A stretch of 64,000 nt of DNA from Novosphingobium sp. FSW06-99 (GCF_001519065.1 NZ_KQ954255.1:130782-194781); one strand, 5' to 3'; numbered from the stretch's first letter, positions 30,790 through 40,288 are shown. Made by a program: numbers and translations. Notes: a model not told the origin generated them from the sequence alone.

Positions 30790-30816
30790 ATGCCAAAATC
30801 TCATGGAGACCGGAAC

Positions 30817-31908
30817 ATGCTGACCAAAGGCGATGATTTCCCGCTGCACCAGACGCCCGAACCGGTGGCCTATGCCGGCACCGACCGCAATTTCTACGAC
30901 CGCTATTTCTTCAACGGCTATGCCCCCGACGGCAGCGGGTTTTTCGCGGTGGCGTTCGGGGTCTATCCGCATCTCAACGTGGCCGACGCGCATTTTGCGG
31001 TGATCCGTAACGGGGTGGAATATTGCCTCCACGCCTCGCGCGAATTGCACATGGAGCGGCTGGACCTGACCGTGGGGCCGATTGCGATCGAGGTGGTCGA
31101 GCCCTTGCAACGGCTGACCGTGCGCGTGGCGGGCGAGGGGATCGCGGCGGAACTGCACTTTACCGGCCGTGCCTTTCCGATCGAGGAGCCGCGCTTTACC
31201 CACCGCATCGGCCCGCGCACCTATATGGATTACACGCGGTTGACGCAGAACGGGTTCTATTCGGGCTGGATCGAGGTCGATGGCGTGCGCGAGGTGCTGC
31301 ATCCCGCCACCGTCGGCACGCGCGACCGGTCATGGGGCGTGCGCCCGGTCGGCGCGGCCGATGCGCAACCGCACGGGCATGGCGTGGTGCAGGGGTTTTT
31401 CTGGCAATGGACGCCGATCAACCTGCCAACGCGCAGCGTGTTTTTCCACCTCAACGCCCATCGCGACGGATCGCCATGGAACACCCGCGCGGTGATCGCG
31501 CCCGATCGCGGCGGGCATGCCGATTTCTTCGAAACCCCCTCGGCCCGGCTGACCGCGCCCTTGCTGCCCGGCACGCGCTGGCCCGCGCAGGGCACTTTGA
31601 CGATCGGCACCGACGACGGCCCGCTGACGCTGGAGATCGAGCCGCTGGCGCGGTTTCAGATGCGCGGGCTGGGCTATGTCACGCAAAAGTGGAACCACGG
31701 GCTCTATCACGGGCCGCTGGTGGTGGAGCGCGAGGATCTGGCGCTCGATGCCTTGCCCGCGATGGCACCGACGATGGAAAACCTGCACGTGCAGATCGTG
31801 TCGCGGGTGACCACCAGCGCGGGCGAAGTGGGCACCGGGGTGTTCGAACAACTGATCATCGGCGCCTATGATCCGCTGGGGCTGAAGGACTATTTCGACC
31901 ATGGCTAG
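30817..31908 (+). CDS. CrtC/AttH-like (hydroxyneurosporene synthase/lipocalin-type) protein
   Basis: The 363-residue beta-rich protein resembles the two-lobed lipocalin-like fold of CrtC/AttH proteins. Supporting stretches are FYDRYFFNGYAPDGSGFF, VGTRDRSWGVRPVG and FFWQWTPINLP. Family members hydrate carotenoid double bonds or have unknown activity on lipophilic substrates. Catalysis cannot be assigned here. ATG 30817 follows GGAG at 30804. The stop overlaps the next start by 8 bp. Confidence 0.65.
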   Translation: MLTKGDDFPLHQTPEPVAYAGTDRNFYDRYFFNGYAPDGSGFFAVAFGVYPHLNVADAHFAVIRNGVEYCLHASRELHMERLDLTVGPIAIEVVEPLQRLTVRVAGEGIAAELHFTGRAFPIEEPRFTHRIGPRTYMDYTRLTQNGFYSGWIEVDGVREVLHPATVGTRDRSWGVRPVGAADAQPHGHGVVQGFFWQWTPINLPTRSVFFHLNAHRDGSPWNTRAVIAPDRGGHADFFETPSARLTAPLLPGTRWPAQGTLTIGTDDGPLTLEIEPLARFQMRGLGYVTQKWNHGLYHGPLVVEREDLALDALPAMAPTMENLHVQIVSRVTTSAGEVGTGVFEQLIIGAYDPLGLKDYFDHG

Positions 31909-32482
31909 GTGGCAGTTCGCGCTGGTGATCGCCGCCGGGCTGGCGGTCGGAGCGGGATCGGCGGTGGTCTATATGCGCCAGGGGATGGCGCCCGCCGGCG
32001 GCGGCTGGATGGGCAGCAAAGTCACCGGATCGGTCGATGCCGATGCCTGGACCCGCGCGCGGGTTGCGGTGTCGGGCCTGCTGGCGCTCAATCGCGGCCA
32101 GGCGCTCTATTTCGTGCGCAAGACCGACGAGGCGGGGCGGCCCTTGCGCGAAAATTGCCGCTATCGCGTGGCGGGCGGGGCTTTGCCGGGGCGCTGGTGG
32201 TCGGTCACGGTCTATGCGCCCGACAATTTTCTGCCGCGCAACGATGATGGCGCGTTGTCGTTCGATGCCACGCGGGTGCACCCCGATGCCGCCGGGCAGT
32301 GGCAGGCGGTGGCGGCCAGCCATCCGGTGCCAGGCGCGGTGTGGGTATCGACGCGCCGCGCCGGACAGTTTGACCTGACGCTGCGGATCTACAATCCAAC
32401 CCCGGCGGCGCAGGCCGATTTCACCACGATCGCGTTGCCGAGCGTCACGCGGATCGGTTGCGAGGGAGGGCAGGGGGCATGA
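31901..32482 (+). CDS. DUF1214 domain membrane-anchored protein
   Basis: The 193-residue protein has an N-terminal membrane anchor (WQFALVIAAGLAVGAG). A DUF1214 domain follows with RYRVAGGALPGRWWSVTVYA and QFDLTLRIYNP. In many bacteria DUF1254 and DUF1214 occur in one polypeptide; here they are two adjacent genes joined by an ATGA overlap. Function is unknown. Confidence 0.82.
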   Translation: MARWQFALVIAAGLAVGAGSAVVYMRQGMAPAGGGWMGSKVTGSVDADAWTRARVAVSGLLALNRGQALYFVRKTDEAGRPLRENCRYRVAGGALPGRWWSVTVYAPDNFLPRNDDGALSFDATRVHPDAAGQWQAVAASHPVPGAVWVSTRRAGQFDLTLRIYNPTPAAQADFTTIALPSVTRIGCEGGQGA

Positions 32483-33000
32483 GCCGCGCGGTCTGGCTGG
32501 GGGTGTGTTTCTGTGCGGCGGCGGCGGTGGGCCATGTCGGCACGGTGATCGCCGCGCCGCAGGTGATCATGCATGTGGCGATGGCGCGGCTGTCGCAGCA
32601 TGACCGATTGATCAACGTATTCAGCTTTTCACCGCGGGTCGATGCCCATGCGCGCTGGGTGGTGCGGCCTTCGCCCGATCTGGCCTATGCCAGTTGCGTC
32701 TATGACCTGTCGCACGGGGCCATTCTGGTCAGCGCCGCGCCCAGCGCCGATCATGGGTATACCTCGATTTCGGTGTTTGCCGCCAACACCGACAATATCG
32801 CGGTGTTCGACACGTTTGCGCAGCCGCAAGGGGTGCGCTTTGCGCTGGCGCTGGCCGGGCAGGCCGTGCCCACCGGCGTGCCGGTGGTGCGCGCGACGAC
32901 CGCGCGGGGGATTATCCTCGACCGCCGTCTGGCGCCCACTGCGGCGACCTTTGCCGCCGCCGACCAGGCGCGCAGCGCAGATCGCTGCGCGCCGATCTGA
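32479..33000 (+). CDS. DUF1254 domain protein, probably exported
   Basis: The 173-residue protein has a hydrophobic N-terminus (AVWLGVCFCAAAAVGHVG) and a DUF1254 core, WVVRPSPDLAYASCVYDLSHG followed by GYTSISVFAANTD. It is translationally coupled to the DUF1214 gene by ATGA. The pair probably forms one functional unit in the envelope. It ends the operon that starts at 29,595. Confidence 0.82.
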   Translation: MSRAVWLGVCFCAAAAVGHVGTVIAAPQVIMHVAMARLSQHDRLINVFSFSPRVDAHARWVVRPSPDLAYASCVYDLSHGAILVSAAPSADHGYTSISVFAANTDNIAVFDTFAQPQGVRFALALAGQAVPTGVPVVRATTARGIILDRRLAPTAATFAAADQARSADRCAPI

Positions 33001-33094
33001 TTGCCCCGTCACCCGCAGAAACCCGCCGATCGTCGCGATCGCGTTCGTAAAAAACCTGTCCGGTTCAATGCCCTGTTGACAGTGTTGTGACGCT

Positions 33095-33907
33095 TTAGCC
33101 GAGCACGATCAGCACCGCTGCGCCCACCGCGATCAGCCCGCCGCCCAGCGCGCGGGTGCGGTTGACATGTTCGTGCAGGAACACGGCGGCGATGATCAGG
33201 CCGAACACGATCGATGTTTCGCGCAAGGATGCCAGCCGCGCGACATTGCCCAGCCGATAGGCGCCCAGCGCCAGGCTGTAGGATGCGATCGACAGGGCCC
33301 CGGCGATCAGCCCGACGCGCCATTGCGTGCGCGCGGCGATGACGAATTCGTGGCCGCGGCGCCATGCGAAATAGCCGCCGATGCCAACCCCGGTCACGAT
33401 GAAATCCCACACCACATAGCTGATCGCGGCGGGCGTGGCGCGCACGCCGCGCGCATCGACCACGGTATAGACCGCAATCGCCGCCCCGGTGCCCAGCGCC
33501 CAGCCGATCGCGCGCCAGGGCGGGGCATTGCGCGCGGCCACCAGCACCGTGCCCAGGCACACAAAGGCGATGCCCAGCGCGATCGCCGCCGTGATCGGAT
33601 CGCCCAGCACCATGACCGAGGCGACCGCCGCGATCACCGGCGCGGTGCCGCGCATCACCGGATAGACCGCGCTCATGTCGGCCAGCGAGAACGCGCGCAC
33701 CAGACAAGTCAGATAGACCAGATGTGCGGCCAGCGACCCGGCCAGCCAGATCCACGCGCCATGGGGCAGCGGCACGATGAACGCCAGCGGCAGCATCAGC
33801 AGCGCGGATGATCCATCGATCATCGCGCGCCCCGACATCTTGTCGCTGCCACCGGCCTTGAAGATCGCGTTGACCGTGGCATGGATCATGCCCGATCCGA
33901 TCATCAT
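33095..33907 (-). CDS. EamA/DMT family transporter
   Basis: This 270-residue protein has about nine to ten hydrophobic segments in two EamA repeats, including AVYPVMRGTAPVIAAVASVMVLG and the later TSIVFGLIIAAVFLHE, typical of drug/metabolite transporters. The substrate is unknown. The N-terminal helix starts unusually close to ATG 33907; the frame is open upstream into the ribH end with only a CTG available, so a non-standard start or shortened first helix is possible. It follows ribH in the same direction with less than 50 bp spacing. Confidence 0.8.
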   Translation of the reverse strand: MMIGSGMIHATVNAIFKAGGSDKMSGRAMIDGSSALLMLPLAFIVPLPHGAWIWLAGSLAAHLVYLTCLVRAFSLADMSAVYPVMRGTAPVIAAVASVMVLGDPITAAIALGIAFVCLGTVLVAARNAPPWRAIGWALGTGAAIAVYTVVDARGVRATPAAISYVVWDFIVTGVGIGGYFAWRRGHEFVIAARTQWRVGLIAGALSIASYSLALGAYRLGNVARLASLRETSIVFGLIIAAVFLHEHVNRTRALGGGLIAVGAAVLIVLG

Positions 33908-33954
33908 CAGACCCGCAATCTGTGCCCCGGCAAATTGCGTTGGCCCGATCGCGC

Positions 33955-34374
33955 TCAGGCGAAACGTTCCCGCAGCGCCAGCAGGGTCAGCGCCGCCTTG
34001 GCCGCTTCGCCGCCCTTGTCCTTTTGCGCGGGATCGGCGCGGACCAGCGCCTGTTCCTCGTTTTCGACGGTCAGGATGCCGTTGCCGATGGCCAGGCCGT
34101 CGATCGTCAGCGCCATGATCCCACGCGCGCTTTCGCCCGCGACGATTTCAAAGTGATAGGTTTCGCCGCGAATGACCACGCCGATCGCGACATAGCCGTC
34201 ATAATCGCCGCTCTGGTCGGCCAGTGCGATCGCCGCGGGCACTTCCAGCGCGCCGGGCACGGTGATCACTTCGGACTGGTGCCCCGCCGCCTTGATCGCG
34301 GCCTTGGCGCCCTTGATCAGCAGGTCGTTCAGGTGGTCGTAGAAACGGGCTTCGACAATCAGGAACTTGGCCAC
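33955..34374 (-). CDS. ribH: 6,7-dimethyl-8-ribityllumazine synthase
   Basis: Lumazine synthase condenses the ribityl pyrimidine with 3,4-dihydroxy-2-butanone 4-phosphate in the penultimate riboflavin step. The 139-residue protein has [31 protein letters not shown] with the catalytic His, and [15 protein letters not shown] 34374 begins five bases after the ribB stop, suggesting coupled translation. The N-terminus is short, like other alphaproteobacterial forms. Confidence 0.96.
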   Translation of the reverse strand: MAKFLIVEARFYDHLNDLLIKGAKAAIKAAGHQSEVITVPGALEVPAAIALADQSGDYDGYVAIGVVIRGETYHFEIVAGESARGIMALTIDGLAIGNGILTVENEEQALVRADPAQKDKGGEAAKAALTLLALRERFA

Positions 34375-34379
34375 TTCGA

Positions 34380-35651
34380 TTACTCCACGCTGATCGATTG
34401 TTCACCGGCAATGTTCAGGCCATAGCCTTCGATCGCCACGACATTGCGGTGCGAATTGGTCAGCAGCACCATGTCATGCACGCCCAGATCCGCCAGAATC
34501 TGCGCGCCGATGCCATAACTGCGCAAGTCCATGTCCATGCCGCCCTTGCCGCTGGCTTCGGCGATCAGTTGCATTGGGTCGCTCGGCATCAGCAGCACGA
34601 TCACCCCCGCACCGGCATCGCCGATCGCGCCCATCGCGCGTTGCAGCACGCGCTTGCGCGGGCCGGGCTGGCCCAGCACGTCGGACAGCACCGAAATCGC
34701 GTGTACGCGCACCAGAGTCGGCTGATCGGGGGTAATGGCGCCCTTTTGCAGCACCAGATGCACCGAACCGTCGATCTTGTTGCGATAAGTGCGGATGGTC
34801 CAGTCGCCGCCATAGTCCGACTGGAACGGCGCCACCGAGGTGCATTCGACCAGATTGTCGTTGCGGCGGCGATATTCGATCAGATCGCGGATCGTGCCGA
34901 TTTTCAGCCCGTGGCGGCGCGCAAACGGCACCAGATCGTCCATCCGCGCCATCGTGCCGTCTTCGCGCATGATCTCGCAGATCACCCCCGAGGGGTTGAG
35001 GCCGGCCAGCCGCGCAATATCGACCGCCGCCTCGGTATGCCCGGCGCGCACCAGTGTGCCGCCGTCGCGGGCGATCAGCGGAAAGACATGGCCGGGCGTG
35101 ACGATATCGTCGCGGGTCTTCGATGCGTCGATCGCCACCGCCACGGTGCGGGCGCGATCGCCCGCGGAAATGCCGGTGGTGACGCCTTCGCGTGCCTCGA
35201 TCGAGGTGGTGAACGCGGTTTCGTGGCGGGTACCATTGTTGCGGCTCATCAGTTCGAGCCCGAGTTGTTCGACGCGGGCGCGCGTCAGCGTCAGGCAGAT
35301 CAGGCCGCGACCGTGGGTGGCCATGAAATTGATCGCATCGGGGGTGGCCATCTGGGCCGGGATGACCAGATCGCCCTCGTTTTCGCGATCTTCGTCATCG
35401 ACCAGGATGAACATGCGGCCGTTGCGCGCTTCGTCGATGATCTCTTCGATCGGGACAAGCGCGGGGGCGTCGTCGCTGTCGCTCAGCACGCGTTCCAGTT
35501 TTGCCAACGTGTCGGCGGTCGGGTTCCAGCCCGGCTGCGTTACGTCACGCAAGGTGTTGGCGTGGAGCCCGGCGGCGCGGGCGAGACTGGCGCGCGACAT
35601 GCCACCATCGGTGACGAGTCGGCGGATGCGATCGATGAGGTCTGTGGACAT
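34380..35651 (-). CDS. ribB: HTH-containing RibBX-type 3,4-dihydroxy-2-butanone 4-phosphate synthase
   Basis: The 423-residue protein has three parts. Residues 1-60 form an XRE-type helix-turn-helix ([19 protein letters not shown]). Residues about 65-270 are DHBP synthase, with the acidic loop [12 protein letters not shown] and [10 protein letters not shown]. Residues about 275-420 are a GTP cyclohydrolase II-like domain lacking the three zinc cysteines (no SLRCDCG equivalent), which matches the RibBX variant. It thus should supply the four-carbon unit for ribH but not the GTP cyclohydrolase step. The HTH suggests self-regulation, which is inference. The predicted -10 box lies so close to the ATG that the mRNA may be leaderless. 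Confidence 0.9.
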   Translation of the reverse strand: MSTDLIDRIRRLVTDGGMSRASLARAAGLHANTLRDVTQPGWNPTADTLAKLERVLSDSDDAPALVPIEEIIDEARNGRMFILVDDEDRENEGDLVIPAQMATPDAINFMATHGRGLICLTLTRARVEQLGLELMSRNNGTRHETAFTTSIEAREGVTTGISAGDRARTVAVAIDASKTRDDIVTPGHVFPLIARDGGTLVRAGHTEAAVDIARLAGLNPSGVICEIMREDGTMARMDDLVPFARRHGLKIGTIRDLIEYRRRNDNLVECTSVAPFQSDYGGDWTIRTYRNKIDGSVHLVLQKGAITPDQPTLVRVHAISVLSDVLGQPGPRKRVLQRAMGAIGDAGAGVIVLLMPSDPMQLIAEASGKGGMDMDLRSYGIGAQILADLGVHDMVLLTNSHRNVVAIEGYGLNIAGEQSISVE

Positions 35652-35657
35652 GACGCC

Positions 35658-35686
35658 GATCTATGTCACCCAAATGTGTATTGCAA
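35658..35686 (-). promoter_or_regulatory. Putative ribB promoter (possibly leaderless)
   Basis: On the minus strand TTGCAA (35686-35681) and TAGATC (35663-35658) are 17 bases apart. Transcription would start about at the ATG (35651), and there is no Shine-Dalgarno. The spacer contains one AATGTGT half-site. Confidence 0.45.
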
Positions 35687-35711
35687 GGGGGTGGTACACA
35701 TTAAAATGTGT
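35673..35711. promoter_or_regulatory. Cluster of AATGTGT half-sites, putative operator
   Basis: Three copies of AATGTGT occur: 35673-35679 (+), 35696-35702 (-) and 35705-35711 (+). The last two form an inverted repeat with a two-base centre. They overlap the ribB promoter and face the TonB receptor gene. No FMN riboswitch is present, so this may be the control site. Confidence 0.5.
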
Positions 35712-35813
35712 TTCCCCTACGGCAACCTCGGGTTCTTCTGGGCCTGCGATACGACCTGTTTGCAACACTTTCCGCCAAATTCCGCCCTTGAAGTGCGTGG
35801 TTTAAATAACCGG

Positions 35814-35840
35814 TTGACAAAGTACTCGCTCCGTTATGTC
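35814..35840 (+). promoter_or_regulatory. Weak promoter candidate for the TonB receptor
   Basis: A perfect TTGACA (35814-35819) is followed 15 bases later by TATGTC (35835-35840). The short spacer makes it tentative. Confidence 0.35.
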
Positions 35841-35902
35841 CTGCACATCTCGAACACCCGCATGTCAACGACGGGGTTCGCTGGAGAGAGAGGTCTGAAG
35901 CT

Positions 35903-38851
35903 ATGAGGGGCAAGCTTTGCCTGTTGGCTGGCGTGTGCGCGGTCGCTTTGTCACAACCCGCTTTTGCACAAGACGCCAAACCCGCCACAACGGCGGATAC
36001 GAGTGGTGTTCAGGAAATCATCGTTACGGCACAGCGCCAGGCGCAGCGCCTGCAGGACGTGCCGATCGCGGTGAGCGCGTTCAACGCAAATGCGCTGGAA
36101 AAACAACAGATAAAGACTACCAGCGATTTGCAGTTGTCGTTGCCGAACGTCACTTTCACCAAGACCAACTTTACCAGCTCCAGCTTTACCATTCGCGGCA
36201 TCGGCAGTTTGTGCGTCGGGGAATCGTGCGAACCGTCGACCGCAATCAGCCTCAACGATGCGCCCTTGTCGCCGTCGACCCGCCTGTTTGAAGGCGAATT
36301 CTACGATCTGGCGCAGATCGAGGTGTTGCGCGGCCCGCAAGGCACGCTGTTCGGCAAGAACGCCACCGGGGGGGTGGTCAATATCCACACCGCGCCGCCG
36401 GTGCTGGGCAAGTTCGAGGCGTCGGCCGATGTCGAATACGGCAATTACAACGACCTGCGCGTCAAGGGCATGGTCAACGTGCCGATCGGGCAGGATCTGG
36501 CCGTGCGGGCCTCTGGCTATTACCTGCGGCGCGACGGCTATACCACCAACCTCTATGACGGGTCGAAGATCGACGGGCGCAACGAATATGGTCTGCGCGG
36601 ATCGCTGCGGTGGGAACCGAGTTCACGCACCACGTTCGATCTGGTCGGGCAGTATTTCCGCGAAAACGATTCGCGCATGCGCGTGCAGAAACAGGAATGC
36701 CAGACCGATCCGACCGGGATTCTGGGCTGTCTCAACGGGTCGCTTGGTACCGGTGTGACCAATGCCAATTCGACGCTCGGCGCGGTGCTGACTTCCAAGC
36801 AGTTCTTTGCCATCGAGGGCTTGCCTTCGGCACTGGCGCTGGGCAGCGTCTATGGGCCCAACGCCTATGGTACGGCGGTCAATCCGACCAGCGTTCACCA
36901 GGTCTATACCGGATTTGATCCGCGCTATTACTCGGTTGATACGATCATTCAAGGCCGGTTGAAGCAGGAAATCGGGGACCAGTTCGAACTGCATCTCGAC
37001 GGCAACTATGAATACACCAACGTCGATTCGATGCAGGATTACAACAACCAGGTTCAGGATCGCAGCGTGATCCAGTCCGGGCTGAACGGGCTCTACGCGA
37101 TCGCCAACAATCTTGCCGGTATCCCCGCGCCGACCGGCGCCGCGCTGGCGGCCTATCTGAAGCCGGTGGCGAATGCATTGATGCCGCAAGGGCCGGGAGG
37201 CCCGCTGTGCACGTCGTTGCCGACAGCGAGCGGAACGGGCGTCTATGGCGGCAACAGCGTGTGTTCGAACGTTCCCTTGCAGTTCGACCGTTCCGACGAA
37301 GTCAGCAACACCTGGTCGAGCGAGGCGATTTTCACCTCCAAATTCAGCGGCCCGTTCAATTTCCTGCTGGGTGGAATCTATTCGCACTACAAGATCAATT
37401 ATAACGACTACTTTGTGAACGAATTTGAACTGGACTATTTCGCCGGTGTTGCCGGTACGCTGGGGTCGCTTGGCGGCGGCGGGGCTCCGGCCTATCTCGC
37501 CACGCCGTTCTACGACAACAACACCAACTATTACCGGACAAATTCGTATGGTCTGTTCGGTGAAGCGTATTACAAGTTCAACGACAAGGTGAAGCTGACC
37601 CTGGGTTTGCGCTACAACAACGATGACAAGCTGGTTTCGGCGCATACCACCACCTTCAACCTGCCGGTGGCGTTCTCCAGCACCAACAACGTTTCCGCGC
37701 TGACCGCGGCGGTGCCCAATGCGGTGCAGTCGGGCACGTTCCGGGCGCTGACCGGGCGGGCGGTGCTCGATTGGGAGATCACCCCCAACAACCTGCTCTA
37801 TGCGTCCTATTCGCGCGGTTACAAGGCGGGCGGTTTCAACCCCCCGCTGTCCGCTGCCGATGCAGGCATCACGGTGCCGACGACGTTCCAGCCGGAATTC
37901 GTCAATGCGTTCGAAATCGGGTCGAAAAACTCGTTCGGCAATGGCCAGTTGCAGTTGAACCTGACCGGGTTCTTCTACGACTACAAGGACCTGCAGCTTT
38001 CCAGCATCATCGCGCGGACCTCGGTCGACGAAAACGTCAGCGCGCATGTCTATGGGGTTGAAGCAGAGGCGGTGATGCGCCCGATCCGGCAATTCACGGT
38101 CAACATCTCGGCCAGCTATCTGCACACCGCCGTGTCGCAGGATGAATATCTGGCCGATCCGCGCGACTTTGGCGGTGGCCGGTCGGATGCGGTGATCATC
38201 AAGGATCTGACCAACGGGTCGAACTGCGCGGTTGCGCCCAACACCGCGGGCAATGCGGCCGGGGCCAATGCGTTTGTCGATACGGTCAACAACATCATCA
38301 ACGCCGGGGGCATCCCGGGTGTCGGCGCCGGTGCCGGGCTGCAAGGCACGACCGCGTTCCCGGCCGGTGGCGGGATCGCCTCAACCGGGGCCTATTCGAT
38401 CTGCGCCGCGCTGCAAGGCGTTGCCGCAGCCGATGGGCTGGCCTTTGATCCCAAGGGCATCACGGTCTATACTTCGGGCATCCCGGTCAACATCAAGGGC
38501 AACCAGTTGCCGGGTGCGCCCAACTACAAGATCTCGATCGGGGCACAGTATGAAATCCCGCTCGATCGCCTGGTGCTGACGCCGCGTGTGGACTTGCACT
38601 ACACCGGGGAATCGACCGGCAGCATCTTCAACGGGCCTGTCAACGCGGTGCCATCCTATATCCAGATCAACGCGCAGCTTCAGCTCGATGGTCCGGACCA
38701 CAAATGGTACATCCGTGCGTTTGTCGAAAACCTGACCAACAACAACGCGATCACCGGCGAATATGTTACCGACCAGTCGTCGGGCCTGTTCACCAACGTC
38801 TTCTCGCTCGATCCGCGCCGCTATGGCATCGGCGCCGGGGTGAAGTTCTGA
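35903..38851 (+). CDS. TonB-dependent outer-membrane receptor
   Basis: This 982-residue protein has a signal peptide (cleavage near QPAFAQ), a TonB-box/plug start EIIVTAQRQAQRLQDVPIAVS, and the plug motifs RGPQGTLFGKNATGG. A long beta-barrel ends in a terminal Phe (RYGIGAGVKF). The family imports large or scarce substrates using TonB energy; this sphingomonad-type receptor class often serves plant-derived or hydrophobic compounds, but the ligand is unknown. Paired cysteines occur in the plug (CVGESC) and in extracellular-type loops. It is divergent from ribB and has a strong terminator. Confidence 0.93.
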   Translation: MRGKLCLLAGVCAVALSQPAFAQDAKPATTADTSGVQEIIVTAQRQAQRLQDVPIAVSAFNANALEKQQIKTTSDLQLSLPNVTFTKTNFTSSSFTIRGIGSLCVGESCEPSTAISLNDAPLSPSTRLFEGEFYDLAQIEVLRGPQGTLFGKNATGGVVNIHTAPPVLGKFEASADVEYGNYNDLRVKGMVNVPIGQDLAVRASGYYLRRDGYTTNLYDGSKIDGRNEYGLRGSLRWEPSSRTTFDLVGQYFRENDSRMRVQKQECQTDPTGILGCLNGSLGTGVTNANSTLGAVLTSKQFFAIEGLPSALALGSVYGPNAYGTAVNPTSVHQVYTGFDPRYYSVDTIIQGRLKQEIGDQFELHLDGNYEYTNVDSMQDYNNQVQDRSVIQSGLNGLYAIANNLAGIPAPTGAALAAYLKPVANALMPQGPGGPLCTSLPTASGTGVYGGNSVCSNVPLQFDRSDEVSNTWSSEAIFTSKFSGPFNFLLGGIYSHYKINYNDYFVNEFELDYFAGVAGTLGSLGGGGAPAYLATPFYDNNTNYYRTNSYGLFGEAYYKFNDKVKLTLGLRYNNDDKLVSAHTTTFNLPVAFSSTNNVSALTAAVPNAVQSGTFRALTGRAVLDWEITPNNLLYASYSRGYKAGGFNPPLSAADAGITVPTTFQPEFVNAFEIGSKNSFGNGQLQLNLTGFFYDYKDLQLSSIIARTSVDENVSAHVYGVEAEAVMRPIRQFTVNISASYLHTAVSQDEYLADPRDFGGGRSDAVIIKDLTNGSNCAVAPNTAGNAAGANAFVDTVNNIINAGGIPGVGAGAGLQGTTAFPAGGGIASTGAYSICAALQGVAAADGLAFDPKGITVYTSGIPVNIKGNQLPGAPNYKISIGAQYEIPLDRLVLTPRVDLHYTGESTGSIFNGPVNAVPSYIQINAQLQLDGPDHKWYIRAFVENLTNNNAITGEYVTDQSSGLFTNVFSLDPRRYGIGAGVKF

Positions 38852-38864
38852 ACGAGGTTTGGGG

Positions 38865-38932
38865 GACCGGCGCCAGATATAAGGCGCCGGTCAGGAGGGA
38901 CGCCGGGGGCCATGTGCCCCCGGCGTTTTTTT
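38865..38932 (+). terminator. Tandem hairpins and rho-independent terminator
   Basis: A first 10-bp stem (GACCGGCGCC, 38865-38892) is followed by a second perfect 10-bp stem (CGCCGGGGGC, 38901-38925) with seven T residues after it. It terminates the TonB receptor transcript. Confidence 0.92.
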
Positions 38933-39100
38933 CGTCCTGTCGAGCAAATTCAAGTCGATACCATCGGATGGGCGGATTGGGAAAATTCAGGCTATTTCAT
39001 GACGCGAGCGCAATGGCAGGAAACGCCCAAAGATGGTCGTTCCCAATGTCGGCACAAAGTATTAACTGCGGACGTAACCGATAGGATATAGCTGGGACCG

Positions 39101-39544
39101 ATGGGGAATATTCTTTGGCATCTGAGAGGCTCAGTCACTCTAAATGGCAACCAAGATTCAGCTTTGGATGGGATCGAGGGCCTTTTGGGTGCCCAATACA
39201 AGACCGTGATCGAACGTGGATCAGATCATATTTCTTTCGATGATCCCCTATGGCGCAGCATGTTCGTTCCAAACTGGCTGGCAATGGTGATGTATGACCG
39301 GGGACACTTCTGGACAGATAATTCGCAAGGCACGCTACTGCTCTACTATGATCTGCGAAGCCTTCACGGCATGTTGTTTTGCATGTTCGCGGCCGGATTG
39401 GCCTTTTTTTTCGGCATGGCAGACCAAGGGTTGCAATCCGGTTTGGCGTACGCAGCTTTTGCATTCGTCTGGCTTTATGGCGTTAACATGCTTCTGGCAT
39501 TAATTCGTGTGCCTCGCGCTATCCTCGAAGCAGTGAGAGAGTAG
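39101..39544 (+). CDS. Hypothetical membrane protein, AT-richer orphan
   Basis: The 147-residue protein has a soluble N-terminal half and two adjacent hydrophobic segments (MLFCMFAAGLAFFFGM and AYAAFAFVWLYGVNMLLALI) near the C-terminus, so it is likely an inner-membrane protein. I recognise no family. Base composition is visibly lower in GC than the neighbours. It lies close upstream of another AT-richer gene and after the receptor terminator. Confidence 0.6.
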   Translation: MGNILWHLRGSVTLNGNQDSALDGIEGLLGAQYKTVIERGSDHISFDDPLWRSMFVPNWLAMVMYDRGHFWTDNSQGTLLLYYDLRSLHGMLFCMFAAGLAFFFGMADQGLQSGLAYAAFAFVWLYGVNMLLALIRVPRAILEAVRE

Positions 39545-39629
39545 TCCACTTTTGGCGCAATATGGGAGATTGCAGACAGTCAGCAATCCTCCAATTGCGG
39601 ACATGCTTATATTCAGGCATGGTCGCGCA

Positions 39630-40118
39630 ATGAAATGGATAGTGACCTTAACGTTATTGTTGTCGCCCACAATGGCATTGCCTTCCGAGGTTGCGCCTGA
39701 CGGTGCGCTGAAATTCGCAAATCAAGTCATCGCGTACGATCTTTCAAATGATGCAAACATTTCAGACAGCAAATTCTTGGCGTTTCTTTCACCCAGGCTC
39801 CGTGCAGCCTTTGTGCGAGATGACCACCTGAATGACCATGGCTATCTGGAAGCCTATCTGGACCATGACCCCATTTGCATGTGTCAGGATAACGGCAATC
39901 TCAAGATTTCGATCGTTTCAATCAAGGGCGGAAGCGATGCTGCTGAAGTGCAAACTCAAGTAGCCGGTGCCGACGGGGTTATTACGCATGGAATTTTGTG
40001 GCTGAAGCGGGGAAAGCATGGCTGGATGATCGCAGATATCTCCGAACTCGAGGCAGGTATCTGTTCACTACTCTCGAACTTTGAACACCATAACTCCCCG
40101 CTCAGAAAGCGTCACTAG
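39630..40118 (+). CDS. Secreted protein with DUF3828-like features
   Basis: The 162-residue protein has a signal peptide (KWIVTLTLLLSPTMALPS). A small domain follows with YLDHDPICMCQDNGN and a late HGWMIADISEL, which resembles the DUF3828 pattern (a Cys/Asp-rich loop then WxIxDI). Members are exported and uncharacterised. ATG 39630 gives a clean signal peptide; the frame is open 26 codons upstream. It is AT-richer than the region and probably co-acquired with the preceding gene. Confidence 0.6.
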   Translation: MKWIVTLTLLLSPTMALPSEVAPDGALKFANQVIAYDLSNDANISDSKFLAFLSPRLRAAFVRDDHLNDHGYLEAYLDHDPICMCQDNGNLKISIVSIKGGSDAAEVQTQVAGADGVITHGILWLKRGKHGWMIADISELEAGICSLLSNFEHHNSPLRKRH

Positions 40119-40233
40119 GCTGACCACACTTTGGTTCTGGCTTAGGCAAAGGCTCAAATTCTAATAGTCCGCTTCCCTCCACTTTCCGCCGGTCGGTCGA
40201 GCCTTAAGTTTGTCGACGCAGTCGTTATTCGCT

Positions 40234-40260
40234 CATCCTTGACCTGTCGAAGGATGCGCG
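40234..40260. repeat. REP-like half element with hairpin
   Basis: CATCCTT and AAGGATG (40234-40240, 40250-40256) form a stem. The sequence CTGTCGAAGGATGCGCG matches the repeat family seen at 8.56-8.67 kb. It lies downstream of the desaturase stop and could help terminate it. Confidence 0.6.
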
Positions 40261-40288
40261 CGGCGGTTGGTCAAAGGCCGTGGTGGCG

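Noticed and set aside
34380..34830. Functional GTP cyclohydrolase II domain in RibB
   Set aside because: The zinc-binding cysteines and the surrounding catalytic motif are missing, so a RibBX-type inactive or altered domain is more likely.
35652..35902. FMN riboswitch upstream of ribB
   Set aside because: The conserved FMN-element helices and GGGGCAGGGTGAAATTCC-type core are absent, and the predicted start leaves no room for a leader.
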